DNA from: Golubevia sp. BC0850
Lineage: Eukaryota > Basidiomycota > Exobasidiomycetes > Golubeviales > Golubeviaceae
DNA: 64,000 nt
Assembly: GCA_012976225.1 (NCBI GenBank)
Contig: JAAVVG010000014.1
Location: 310,001-374,000, forward strand
Direction: 5' to 3'
Below are positions 35,325 to 46,406 of this stretch, in pieces. The notes beneath the pieces were generated by a model, which worked only from the letters and a program-made list of their open reading frames with translations, searched no databases and was not told where the DNA came from. A program made the translations under genes and the position numbers. Within the stretch, counting starts at the first letter, position 1; every line of letters starts with the position of its first letter.

Positions 35325-35630
35325 ATGGTACATACAATTGTAGAAGACGCGCCCAAATTTGACGGAGGAGTTTACTCCGTAGAAGAACGGAAGAAGTTCT
35401 GGAGATTGTCAGGGAGGCACAAGCTTGTGGTCCCTCACCTCGGTGCAAAGTGTTCTTTCTATGTATCGGCTTTCTCAATTCCATTCTGATTCTTCCAGTA
35501 CGACGAGAAAGCCGAAGAAGAACAAGAGAAGTTTATAGAGTCGCTCGTTTCTAGCGGTAGAAGAGTAGTCCTCATCGAACGGGTCAATCAAACGTCAAAG
35601 AAACACAACCCTTCAGGTTTGTGGGAATAG
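35325..35630 (+). CDS. Possible small protein (89 aa), two exons
   Basis: Tentative gene. Exon 1 (35325-35462, 46 codons) starts MVHTIVEDAPKFDGGVYSVE. Exon 2 (35499-35630) encodes YDEKAEEEQEKFIESLVSS and RRVVLIERVNQTSKK and ends LWE-stop. The 36-nt intron (GTATCG...TTCCAG) has a CTGAT branch-like site and matches phase, but is shorter than others here. The peptide is highly charged, with a coding-like composition of even amino acid use. The frame on the opposite strand (35191-35484) is Arg/Ser/Leu-rich, as shadows usually are. No family is recognised. The gene would sit between the divergent esterase and the convergent OLA1, ending about 80 b from the OLA1 stop. It could also be a chance frame. 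Confidence 0.42.
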
Positions 35631-35708
35631 AGGAAAAAGTAGGATACAAACGAGAGAAGAGGAAGATTCTTTTGTAATTTTGTTTGCAACATGAGAGATT
35701 TCATTCTC

Positions 35709-38058
35709 TTAGGCGGCCTGACGAGGAGTAAGAGAAGAAGTTAGAAAGGTAAGTATCAGTTTCTCCACCATCTCGGGACCAGAGTCGCTTGTGTCTACTC
35801 ACTCCACACTTCCAGTAAGAGATGTCTCCGTCCTGCATCACATATGTTTTACCTGACAGAGGAGAGAGAAAGGACCATGAGCCAGAAGAATTGAGTTGAC
35901 ATACAACCTTTCCTCATCTTCACACTCACCCTTTTGATTGTATTTTCCGGCGGCTTTAACTTCGGTTTCAGTTCCGTGTTCCTTAAGATCAGCCGCTGAC
36001 ATGATTTCTCCACAAACGAAAGTACGTTCGAAGTCTGAGAGTGCATTGTGGAAGATAAAATCAATTCGTTAATTATCAACCCCCCTTCTCTTCTTTGCCA
36101 ATCTAACCTTCCCTTCTTTGCTTTTCCGAAAAAGGAAAACTCACCAGAATGAATGACACCAGCAGCCTGAGGAGCCAAGGTACCCTTTCTTATAGTCCAA
36201 GCTCTGACTTCATCAGGTCCACAAGTGAAATAACGAATCAAATCTAAACCATCATACCCAGCTTTTGTGATCTTTGGTAAGGCTGGAGCTAGGTTCTCTC
36301 CAAGTGTCTTTAGCTCTTCAGCAGCAGCTTCATCAGAACCAGTTTGGAAAAGTCTTTCCTCCAAGGAAACTGAGAATGGAATCAATTGATCACCTGGGTT
36401 GTTCTCGTCGATCCAAGCTTTGATTTTTGGAAGCCTGTGAAGATTGAGAGAAAAGAAGGACCCATCAAACTGAGTTAGTTCTGATAGCAGGAATGGGAAT
36501 AGGAAACAACAACGGAAGGATAGAACCCAGAAAGGCCATTCACTCACCACTTGTTCTTCTTTCTGATGTAATCCTTTTCACTTAAATTGACCAGGTAAAT
36601 GACTGGTTTGGCGGTTAGAAGTTGAAGTTGGTTGACAACGTCAATCTGAAATCATGAAAAAGGCAGAAGGTTGAGGTTAGCACACAATTTCAAATCTCTT
36701 TGAGTTTCGTCTTCCAGAAAAGGGTTCCAAGCAACTGCAACCCCCTTCTTCCCTGCTTCTTTCCCATTTCAAAATCTTTTCTTCGCTGCAATCTTTTTTT
36801 CTTTTCTGAATCAGAGTATGATTTTTATCTCATAGAATCCTTCCTAGGGGATCCTCGACGAGCTGGGTTATTAGATTTTCGGGAGTCTCATATAGCGCTC
36901 CCTTTATCATCATTTAGAACAGGAAAAAAAATCGGAGCCAAGAAAATAGAAAATGCAAAAAGGCAGCAACCCTCTCGAACTTGAGGACGTAGACCAATCG
37001 ATGGGTCCACCTCCGTCCCAAGTAAAGCTCTACCCAAACTGCTGTGCCATCTAAACCTCAATTCCAATCGCTTCATTCTTGTCCATCTAGTTCCCTCGAT
37101 TCCAATCCTCTACTCTCCCCATCTTCCTCGTTCTCTCTTGACTTCTTCTCATCTCTCAACCAGAACTCACCTCTTTATTTCCCCAATCACCCTTCCTAAC
37201 ATCCCTATTATCCTCCTTCAACATCTTCAAGATCTTTTCCTGAGTAACTAAGATCTCCTTGGTCTGTCTATCAGCTAAAGAGTTGTTACCAGCGATTCTT
37301 GCCTTTTTCCTAGTGTCTTCTAGTGTCTTCTCTACCCATTCAATGTCTTTCAACCTTAGTTCTGTTGAAATGATTTCCATATCACGCAGAGGGTTTACAT
37401 CTCCTTCTACGTGGATCACTTCGGCATCGTCGAAGGCACCTGAGAGGTGGGAAGAGGAGGAGTGGAGAGAGAGAGAGAGAGGGAGAGGAAAGGGAGGTAG
37501 GAAAGAGACGAATGGGAGAAGGGAAAGTGAGAGTGAGAGAGAAGGAAGGAGGAGAGAAGTAGAAGGAAGAAAGAAGAAGGAAGGAAGGAAGAAAGAAGAT
37601 TTCTTCAGTCAACAGCAGTACTGCGGTAGTTTAAGAAGTACAACGTCTACCCTCCCCTAGGAGATTAGATATGAATTGTAATACTCACGAACAACTTGAA
37701 AGATCCCATCAACAGCTCTAACGTTACTCAAGAAAGCGTTTCCGAGACCAGCTCCAGTTGAAGCGCCAGCGGTTAAACCAGCGATATCGATGCAAGTTAA
37801 GAAAGCAGGGATTTGAGATTTAGGTTTATATAAGTCACATAACCATAAGAACCTTTCATCTGGAACTGGAACTCTTGCTTCTTCAGGTTCAATAGTTGCG
37901 TAAGGGAAATTGGCAGATTTACCCAAATCACACTTTGCGATCACATTGAACAAAGATGATTTTCCAACGTTGGGTAATCCAACGATTCCCATCTTTAAAT
38001 TATTTGAAGGTCGACCTAACTTGGCCTTCTCCACTACTGCTCCCTTTTTTGGTGGCAT
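35709..38058 (-). CDS. OLA1: OLA1/YchF ribosome-associated ATPase
   Basis: Obg-like ATPase of the YchF subfamily, a translation-linked P-loop protein that prefers ATP. Seven exons (38058-37689, 37439-37171, 36645-36548, 36434-36145, 36034-35930, 35852-35803, 35717-35709) give 396 aa, about the usual length. Start MPPKK is typical. Motifs are [14 protein letters not shown] (Walker A), [37 protein letters not shown] (G3) and [10 protein letters not shown] at the NKxD-like position. The TGS domain follows, with [35 protein letters not shown] in parts and ending [12 protein letters not shown]. The last exon codes only Ala-Ala-stop. The reading frame stays open upstream to another ATG at 38355, adding 99 residues rich in Ser/Arg/Leu. 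This may be leader sequence or an alternative N-terminus. Confidence 0.93.
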
Positions 38059-38466
38059 GCTTCGCTTTTTTGAAGGTGGGGGTGGTTTGGCTAAGGAGGT
38101 ACAACTCCAACTGAAGAATCTCAAGGAATGGGTTGGAGAGAGGTTGAGAGATTTAGATGAAAGTTGTAATGGTCGAGTTGAATGAATAGACAATCGAATC
38201 AAACTTGATGGATTGGCCAGCTTGAACGAATGAACTTGGTGGGAAGCTATAGGAAGGTTTGGCAGAATCAGCGTCGGAGCAGTTTGGCTAACGCTCTGCT
38301 CTGCTCCAACAACTACATCCATCGCATCATCTTCGATTCTTCTTCTTCTTTCCATTGCTTCTTCTAATTCTTTTGCTTCGCATCCTCAACTAACTAGTTC
38401 TAACTCCAACACTCAAGTCTCAAACCAGCAGGTTGAACCCACAAGTCAGCTTACATTCAACTCAAG
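38059..38466. promoter_or_regulatory. Divergent intergenic region between OLA1 and the small surface protein
   Basis: 408 b between two head-to-head genes, so it probably serves both promoters. The left 297 b are in frame with OLA1 (possible N-terminal extension to ATG 38355). No defined motif was identified. Confidence 0.35.
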
Positions 38467-39975
38467 ATGTATCGTTCTCCTCTTGTACTCATCTCCCTTC
38501 TAGCCCTCCTTTCAATTAACTGCGCCAGAGCTCAAGAAGCAGGTGATCCAGTCACTTACACAAATGGGTGCGTTGAATCATTCTAGAGGTCACAAGTTTC
38601 TCTTTCTCCTTGCTCCCCTACCCCTACTCCTACTCCTACTCCAGCTGAACATCTACCTTCCACACTTGCCTCTTCTCAGTGGACTTATCTACACAGCCGT
38701 TTTAGATCCTGATTTGGATACTGTCAGCGAGTGAGTGTGTCTACCCCTCAAGTTATCAAGATCCCATTCTATTGTTGCAAGTGGACTCAAACCCTTTCCC
38801 TTTCATCTCTCCTAACAGCATGCTTGTTGGAACTGCCGGCGTAGCAGGAGTTGGTGGTGTAGTACCTGTAGCAACAACAACCAGGGCTCCAGCAGTCGCT
38901 GCAACTACAACTGCAGCAGTAGTAGCTCATGGAGGAGTGAGTATCTCCTTTCTCTTTTTTGGTCAATCTAAACTCAGTCGGAGGCGGCTGGTAAGAGGTG
39001 CCAAGCACAGGTCGATTTCAATAGCATCAACATTTCTACTTCTTTGCAAGATTCACTCTTTGGATACATCTTCGAATGAAATTAGACCTAATAACCAGGA
39101 GGGAATGATGGAGAAAGAAGGTGGACCGACAAGGTCGGACGAGAGGAGAGGTTTGTTGGAAACTCTGGGCAAACGCTCAAGGAAAGAGAATCGATGAGTA
39201 GAGATGATAGAGGAGAGAATGATGCTCAAACTTTCAGGGGTCGGGATTTGATGCCGGACTGGAAGAGCCATGGATTCGAGGTCTCGAGGAGCTTCAACTT
39301 CAAAGCCTCAAACGGATGACCATCTCATCGCGCGCAACCTTGGTTGGTTCAAGACGCTGGAGAGACGGGTTGAATGGGATCTGATGAAGTAAATGAAGTT
39401 AGAATCGCTAGATTTGGCGAGGGTTATAGGTAGGAGAAGTGAAAAGATGCGGGAGAGAGCATGATCTTTCCTCCTCGCATCTCCTGCCGTCTGTCAAATG
39501 AAGCCTCGCTATCTAGCTCTTGCTTCCCAATATCAAACATCAACAAAACCTCTTTTCAGCCTCATCTGCCGACGACTCCACGATTCAATCTGATCGTCTG
39601 CCTTTCCATCGTTGCCTATACTTCAATCTCTAAACTAACCTTCACGTTCTCTTTACCTTTCCGTCTTCCTAGGGAGGAGTTGGAGGAGGAGCAGGAGTAG
39701 CCACCACATCTCTAGCATCACTACAAGTCATTTCGGGATATAACCCACCTGCTCCTTTAGATCTACCAGAACCAGTCGTTTCTTCAGGATCAATCGCTCC
39801 ACTTTCAGCGATCCCAGGTTACACCGCTTTAGTGGATCAACAACAATCTGGTGGAAATGGTGGAAATACTATTGGTTCTTCAGATGCTTTGAGTTTACTT
39901 CAAGGTGCTACTGGTTTTAGTGCTTTGGTCACTTTGATGGGTGTCGTCGTTGGCGCCGGAGCGGTTTTACTTTAG
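38467..39975 (+). CDS. Small secreted, probably GPI-anchored surface protein
   Basis: Exons 38467-38567, 38680-38730, 38819-38936 and 39673-39975 give 190 aa. A signal peptide (MYRSPLVLISLLALLSINCA, then RAQ) leads into a short region containing GLIYTAVLDPDLDTVSE. A Gly/Val/Ala/Thr-rich stretch with TTTRAPAVAATTTAAVVA follows, then a Pro-rich part (SGYNPPAPLDLPEPVVSSG) and SGGNGGNTIGSSDAL. The C-terminal hydrophobic tail is ALVTLMGVVVGAGAVLL. This layout (signal, low-complexity stalk, small residues before a terminal hydrophobic tail) fits a GPI-anchored fungal surface protein. No enzymatic domain is visible. The third intron (736 nt) is several times longer than is usual here, and the first uses GTGCGT. 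Confidence 0.7.
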
Positions 39976-40674
39976 ATACAAAGACTTTTCAATGATGGAA
40001 TGCAATCTTCCTTTTTTCAAGATATAAGGTTTACTTATCTCGGTTTATTCTTTTCAAAGTCGATCTTGAAAACTTGAAAATCAACATTCAAAAACCAAAC
40101 AAAACCCAATCTCCCACTTTCTTCTACGTCACTTTAATTCTCTACCCTCTTGTCTCTTTCTCATTGGACAATACTTCTGCCCCCCTTTCCTTGTCTTCTC
40201 TTCTCTGATGAAATACCTCCTACCCCTGTTTTTCTCAAATAACGAACGGTCTCCCTCCAATATCTGTTTTCTTTTCTTGCACTTTCTCGAACGTCCTATA
40301 AATAAACCCAACCCCTCCCCCTTCTGTTCTCTCTAGATTTCCTCTATAAGATGTCTCTTTCTTGTTCTCGGCTTTTCTTCTGCTTTTCTACATGGTTTCT
40401 CTGATCTTTCCTCAATTCATTTTCTATCATTTCGAGAGTGAGATGACATGAGGGCGAGAAGAATTGGTATGGAATTCGGGACTCTCTTGGGAAACGTATT
40501 CGATTCTTTTGAGAGGATGGTCCTATTGATAATAATTTAGATGAAGATTAGAGATGGATGATAATTTAGGAGGGTTAGAGATTTCGAGGCGCATGACGAT
40601 ATGACGATGCACTTATCGATCCTACCTTGTTCTTTCTTCCCAACCTCTCATCTCACCCACCCCAGTTTTCAAAG
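39976..40674. other. Intergenic, 699 b
   Basis: Tandem plus-strand spacer. The first 300 b are C/T-rich 3' flank and the last 200 b should hold the O-methyltransferase promoter. No gene or repeat is seen. Confidence 0.45.
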
Positions 40675-41732
40675 ATGACTCAACTAAACGAATTCGTTGA
40701 ATTAAGAAAAGTGTTGAACTCTCAATTAGACGTGAGTATCTCTTTTGAATCTGCAAGCAATTAGTACGTCGAGACTCAACTGCATGAACTTGCAAGTGAG
40801 ACTCAATGATTCTGACCTCATCTCTATTTTCCCCCATTCTCATCACTTTTCTTCTGATTTTTTCTTGTTAGCGCTTTGAGAAAGAACTCAAAAAAGCCAA
40901 CTTAGATCCTCCAGAGACTTCACCTGCAATTTCTCATCCATTCGATTCACCCGACTTTCTTCCAACTCACCAACTCTTTGAATGCAGAGCCATTTTATCT
41001 GGTGCTTTGGGAATGATGCTAACTTGTGTAAAGCCTTGTGGAGAGAGACTACTGGAACTCTCCTTTTCTGTGAGTCATTCCAAACGGAATCGGCTCTCGA
41101 GTCTCACTCTTCTTCAAGACTTCTCCTCTCCCTATCCCTCCGACACCAACTTTTGAAGGCGATTCGCTCCTTTACTGATTTTCCTCTCGATTTCGTGAAT
41201 CTTTTCAGCATCACACAACTACAGCTCTAGATCTAGTCATCAAAGCAGAAATTCCAGACATTCTCAAAGAGTTCGGCCCCTCTCCGGTATCAATCCAATC
41301 TCTGTCTGCTCTATCAAAGATCAACGAGGACAAGTTGCTAGCAGTTCTACGCTATCTCTGCAACATGCACATTTTCACCAACACTTCCTCAGGTTTCTTC
41401 TCCAATTCTCGTACCTCGCTGCTCTTACTCAAAGGCAATCCGGTCCGAAATTTCGTTTCCTACCAAGCTTTCTTCTCTTTGAATGGTTCTACCAAGCTCA
41501 CTGAAGTCCTGTTTGATCCAGTCAAAGGCCTGAGCCTCTCTGCAAAAGATTCACCCTCCGCAATCGCTGCAGGTTTTGAAGAAAAAGGAGTGGAGACCAT
41601 GTACGATTATTTGGCAGAATATCATCCTGATAGATCCGTAGAATTTGCTAGAGCGATGGGAGGGTTTGCTTCCGATGGGTTGATGGGTTGGATCGAAGGT
41701 GAGGAAAAGGGGAAGGGGATGATGGGTTGAAG

Positions 41733-41764
<32 letters not shown>

Positions 41765-42742
41765 CCTCTCAGGAGAGGAAATGTCGACGGCTGAAATTGC
41801 AAGTGGTGGTCTGACTTTCTCCCTGCCTTTGATTCGCCCTTTCTTTGGAATCACCCCACAGACTATCCTTGGAACAAGGTTCCAAAAGGATCAAAGATCA
41901 TGGACGTAGGAGGAGGTATCGGAACCCTTCTTCTGCCTCTTTTGAAAGCCTTCCCCAATCTCTCAGGAGAGCTGCAAGATAGAGAAGAGATCATACCTCT
42001 AGCAAAGGAGTACTTCCAAAAGAATCTTCCAGAGGCGGTCAAAGAAGGTAGAGTCGAGTTCAAAGTCCAAGATTACCTCAAACCTCAATCTCAGAAGGGG
42101 GACGTCTTCCTAATGCGTTGGATTCTCCACGGTAATTCGGATGAGCGCTGTGTTAGTGAGTTTTCAACTCGCTCCACGTTCCTTGAAGCTATGAGCAGGC
42201 TCGATTAACCTGACTTGTTTTTATCTCTCGATTCAATTCTTGAAGCCATCTTAAAGCATGTAGCAGAGGTCATGACACCTGATTCTCGTCTCTTGATAAT
42301 AGTAAGTGGACTGGTGGCGATTGGAAAAGGTCGCAGACTGAACCCTCATTTTCATTCACCACTCAGGATAGTATCATGCAGTCTATACTCATTGGAAAAG
42401 GAAACTCTTCAGCTCCCTTCCCGGTTCCAGAGAGCTTTGGATCCGGTGGTCACTTGAAGCTGGCTATCGCTTACGAGGTGAGCAAAAAAAGGTCAGGCAA
42501 CTCAACACTTCGAGAACGATTTCAAAAGGTTGGGCGATTTGACACCTCGAGAATTCTTTCGACTCACTCATGTTTCTCTTGCACGTTGCTCTCGTATTAC
42601 CAAACAGATGTTACAAAGCACAAGTGGAAGAGAAAGAACCCCGGAGGATTTCTTTTCTCTATTCGAAAACGCAGGACTCTCTCTAGAACGTGTTTATCTT
42701 TGTAGAGCTCCTCAAAGCATCATCGAGGCGAGATTAGCTTGA
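40675..42742 (+). CDS. SAM-dependent O-methyltransferase, COMT/sterigmatocystin type
   Basis: Probable small-molecule O-methyltransferase. Seven exons (40675-40731, 40872-41069, 41209-41698, 41862-42155, 42246-42301, 42367-42477, 42608-42742) give 446 aa. The N-terminal dimerisation region has DLVIKAEIPDILKEFGPSPVS and LLAVLRYLCNMHIFTN. The SAM-binding motif is IMDVGGGIGTLLLPLL (residues about 262-277), then LQDREEIIPLAKEYF. The catalytic-His region reads LMRWILHGNSDERCVTILKH (His about 336). DSIMQSILIGKG and GRERTPEDFFSLFENAGL close the fold as in the family. The last intron spans 42478-42607. A naive reading through it drifts out of frame, so it must be spliced. Substrate unknown. No biosynthetic backbone gene lies nearby. 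A (GA)n run lies in the third intron. Confidence 0.86.
41736..41763 (+). repeat. (GA)n microsatellite in an intron
   Basis: A run of about 13 GA units lies in intron 3 of the O-methyltransferase gene, away from the splice sites. Confidence 0.85.
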
Positions 42743-43099
42743 CGATGATTAGATCTTTCTTCCTTTACTTTCAGTTTCTTTTCTCTCTGTTTCGATCTTC
42801 TGTTCTTCTCTGTCGCCATCCATTGATCTCTGCAGATCCTTCCTCCAAAGTGTACTATTAGCAGGTCGCGATCACACATCCTCGAAACCGCAGAACAAAG
42901 ACAAGTAATTGAATTAGAGTAGAGGTTCACAGAGAGTAAAAGGAGAGTTTAAAAGGAGGACTCGATACGAGAGAAACCGATGCGTTGACTTGAAACTTGC
43001 TCTATTGTTTGAAGAAGTGAACTATTGGCGTTGAAGAAGAGAAGAGAAGAGGGAAAGAAACACAAGGAAAGAGAGATCGTTTAAAAGATGCCCAGAGAT
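42743..43099. other. Convergent 3' intergenic region, 357 b
   Basis: This lies between the stops of the plus-strand O-methyltransferase and the minus-strand Zn2Cys6 regulator, and presumably holds both 3' untranslated regions. No further signal is seen. Confidence 0.5.
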
Positions 43100-46028
43100 T
43101 TAATGAGGATGGAAGTCCATTCCAGAAGAACTAGAACTCGGCAAAGATTCCCACCACAGCATTCCCCCCAAAAGCCCATCCAGGTCTATAGAATTTGGAC
43201 CTGCATCAAAGTCTGGTTGGAAGTGTTGTCCATTCCCATCAGTTATTTGGAGTTGATTTCTTCCATGCTGGTCGAATTGAGATCCACTTTGCATCGATTG
43301 AAATTGATGTTGGTGTTGAGAATTGAATCGAGCATTTGAAGTTGAAGCCATCGGGATTCCAGAAGGCTCGAAGCCATGAAACCCATTTTGAGTAAAAGGC
43401 TGGTGAGGAATTTGACTGGTACTTGCCATAGAAGCCATTTCATCAGAGTGAGAGTTGGGAATTGATTTGACTTGGTTAGGAGCTGATATGACTTTTTGCT
43501 TCTTGAAGTGATTTCTGTTCCTCTGGAATTCGATTGAGTTGAAGTCCTTCTCTCCCGTCTTCTTCTCCCAAATCCTTATCGTCTTCACCATATCGAAGAC
43601 TATTCTAGCTGACGTCTTACAGATGCTACCTCCTTCCACCGTCTGAAAATCCGAGTCCATCTGTGATAAAAGCCTTGAAGTTCGAGTGAGATACTCAATG
43701 ATCTTTGGAGCTTGATTGAACGAGCTGCCGAAGGCAGCATACACACTTGCGGAGGTTTCCAGTACTCTCATAGTTGACCAGACGATCAAGGAACATGTTG
43801 AATGAGAAGGAGCTCCCAAAGCGTGAAGAGAGGGTAGTTCAGGGAAAGGCTGTCCTGAAAGCGAAGGGAATTGTTGTTGAAGCATGTTTGTCTGGTCTTC
43901 TCCTGTAGTTGTCCCATATCGCGTCATGAACTCCAAAAGATTGTGGTCTCTAGCCTTCTGAAAGAATGCTGTCGGATTTCCTATCATCTCGACGAGCTCT
44001 TTCACAAGGATTCCAAGAGCGCAGGAAACGAAGACTGATCCTTTTAAGGGGAGTGATTAAGATATGAGAGGAATGTCAGAAAATTTATCAAGGCGCAGTA
44101 CAGTACACCAAACCGCGTCTTCAGCGGTCTGAGCCTCCCAGCCCACTTCGATTGCCATTTCGATCGCTAGCTCAGGGTCACTGGAATGGTCGACGTTACT
44201 CACTGATTGAGGTGGACTCGACCCTTGACCAATTGACGAGAGAAGTCAGCAGAATTCCCTGCGGAATGGAGGCTGAAGAAGGGAGCAGACGAGAAGATTA
44301 GTTTTAGAAAATAGAGATCGCTCTGGGAACACAAGACCAACTCACAGAACTCTAATTCTCGCGCAGCGTCATTCTCACTAACCAAAGAGAAGTAATTCTC
44401 CAGCACATCTTTTAGCTCGTTCGCTCTAGTCAAACCGAGGGGTAGTTGAGACGCTTTTAGAAGTTGAGGTTTAGTTCGCAATGACAAATCTAACGTTAGT
44501 CTTCTATGTTTACCCCCAATAGCACCAGCTTGCCTAGCTTGAACTTCTTCGTAATTAGAAAAAGAATGAGTGAAAGAGGAAACTAAATGAGATACTTCTG
44601 GATCAAAATCTAAATCTTCATTGGACGTATCGTAAACAGATTCATTCTTGGCTCGCGAACTTGGAGTTGGATCTAAACCTACATCGAAGGTCTTGAAATG
44701 AGAACTCCATGCACAAAGTGAATTCCAAAGGATCGCCTTTTCAGCTAAGTTTGAACATTCTTGATTGAGATTTGAATTGACACTGAAACCTGTTGAGAGA
44801 CCAGATAAAGAGATAGCTTCTTTGAGTCGTTTTAATTCTAGTAGACTTTGATCTAAACCCAAGGCTCTGGCAATGTGAACTGCTGTTGCTAGTGTGTGAG
44901 ATCCTGAGATCGAAGGAGTGTGAGATTCGGGATCGATAGTGCAAGAAAGAGGGGTGTACACTGCGGTTAATTCCAATACTTGAATAGTTCTTATGGAGCT
45001 GAGATTTGAGATAGACATTATTACCAAAAGAAGGTCTTGTTGGATCAATCTTCTTAGAGAGGCTTGAAGTTCTGTTCTGGAAGGATGAGATGGCGGTAGA
45101 GTGATAAGATATAGACAGCAAAGTAGTAAACGAGAAGTAGGATTAGGAGATTCTTGGAACTCTTGAAGGGCTTTCTTGATGGTTGGAAGATGAGGCAGCC
45201 ATAGAAGCATGATCAAGACGTGCTTCTCCATAGTCACTAGACTATCGTTGAGAGAAGTTATAATTCTATCAATTGAGTAAGCACCGGTCCTAGTTGAAGG
45301 TAAGCTCTTCCCGAATCCAGGTTGTCTCAACATTAACTCATTCAACAAAGCTGTCGGAGAAGGAAATAGCAGATAGTTTTCTTTGAAGGTCGACTCGTCT
45401 TGATGACTAGAGTATGACCCTTCTTTTTGTTTCCTCTTTCTGTTAGTCTGAGGAGGAGTTCCAGGCGGAGTCCAGAAATGAATCAAAGTGGTTGGAGCTG
45501 ACTCCTCTTGCTGAAAGCTTGAGAGACTCGAGGCGGAGGAAGCGTTGGAATTCGAGTTGAAGGAAGGTATCAGAGAAGTTGAGCTGGATGATGTAGGTGA
45601 GGTAGATGTAGAAGGAGTTTCGTCTTGATCTGAAGAAGTCTTTTTCCTTTTGTTTGGATTCGAAGTGTAAGAACGGATCGGAGCTGAAACTACGCAAGGT
45701 AGACGTAAGTTTCTGCATCTTCGACAGGCCAATTCGTCTGGCAAAGCATCTGGTGAGGGCACTAGATCTACAGTTGGTAGCTCGCACTTTTGAGAGAGAG
45801 AGGAGAGGGATGCGGCGGTGGAGGAAATGATCCTTTTGCGTCAGTATATCACACCTCTCAACGCTGATTAGTGATCATCACACTCACCCTTGTCTTGCGC
45901 TGTTGACAAGTCTTACACGATCGCTTAGCGTGGGTACGAAAGGCCTTCTGAGTGGTGACTGATTCTTCGTTAACGTTGGATGCAGACCCAGATGCAGAAG
46001 TCTCTGCCCGAGCTTTGGATTTGGCCAT
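43100..46028 (-). CDS. Zn(II)2Cys6 fungal transcription factor
   Basis: Nuclear regulator. Five exons (46028-45888, 45786-44346, 44272-44204, 44166-44107, 44034-43100) give about 881 aa; the fourth and fifth exon edges are the least sure. The binuclear cluster is assembled across the first intron: CKTCQQRKTRC from exons 1 and 2, then after a 19-residue loop CRRCRNLRLPC. This gives C-x2-C-x6-C and C-x2-C-x6-C, with basic KR residues before it. The loop between the two halves is longer than in classic GAL4 proteins. A Ser/Thr-rich region and a nuclear-type KRKKTSS patch follow. The middle homology region is helical (LLCCLYLITLPPSHPSR; HTLATAVHIARALGLDQSLL; LWNSLCAWSSHFKTFDVGLD). The C-terminal 120 residues are Gln/Asn/His/Phe-rich, like an activation domain. 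Targets unknown. The COMT gene converges on it. Confidence 0.83.
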
Positions 46029-46406
46029 ACTTTCTGCCTCTTGATAAGACTGATTAGATGTGAAGAAAGTAGAGCAAGTTGAACAGAAGGGAGGAAGGAA
46101 GAGGGAAGAGAAAAGACGATGAATCTAGAGGGAAAAAGCGGTGTTAAGACAAGAGGTTCACTCTGTACTCACCTTCACGGATTCCCTAGTAGCTGTAGCG
46201 AAAGTTCAGATGCTATAATCCCAGCTCGTTTCTGTATAGATCAAGAAAACTTCCAGAAGAATCGAAGGCTTTGTTGGTGTTGTTGTCAAGGAGAAGAAAT
46301 TCTCCTTGATCACTTCATCGTCACTTGAAGTGAGCCGATGGATCATCTTCGCACCTTCTCTGTTTATCTTTCCCCCCTCCCCCTTCTCTACCAACCACTT
46401 CCTGAG
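46029..46406. promoter_or_regulatory. Divergent intergenic region between Zn2Cys6 regulator and FIG4
   Basis: 378 b between two head-to-head genes, presumably containing both promoters. An in-frame ATG at 46338 upstream of the chosen FIG4 start lies here; its 23 extra codons resemble C/T-rich leader. No binding motif is identified. Confidence 0.35.

Noticed and set aside
35191-35484. Minus-strand 97-codon frame
   Set aside because: Arg/Ser/Leu-rich, no domain, and overlaps the more protein-like plus-strand frames.
42478-42496. Apparent 19-nt intron or frameshift in the O-methyltransferase 3' region
   Set aside because: An ordinary 130-nt intron (42478-42607) with a C/T-rich acceptor at CAAACAG restores the family sequence MLQSTSGRERT in frame, so no frameshift is needed.
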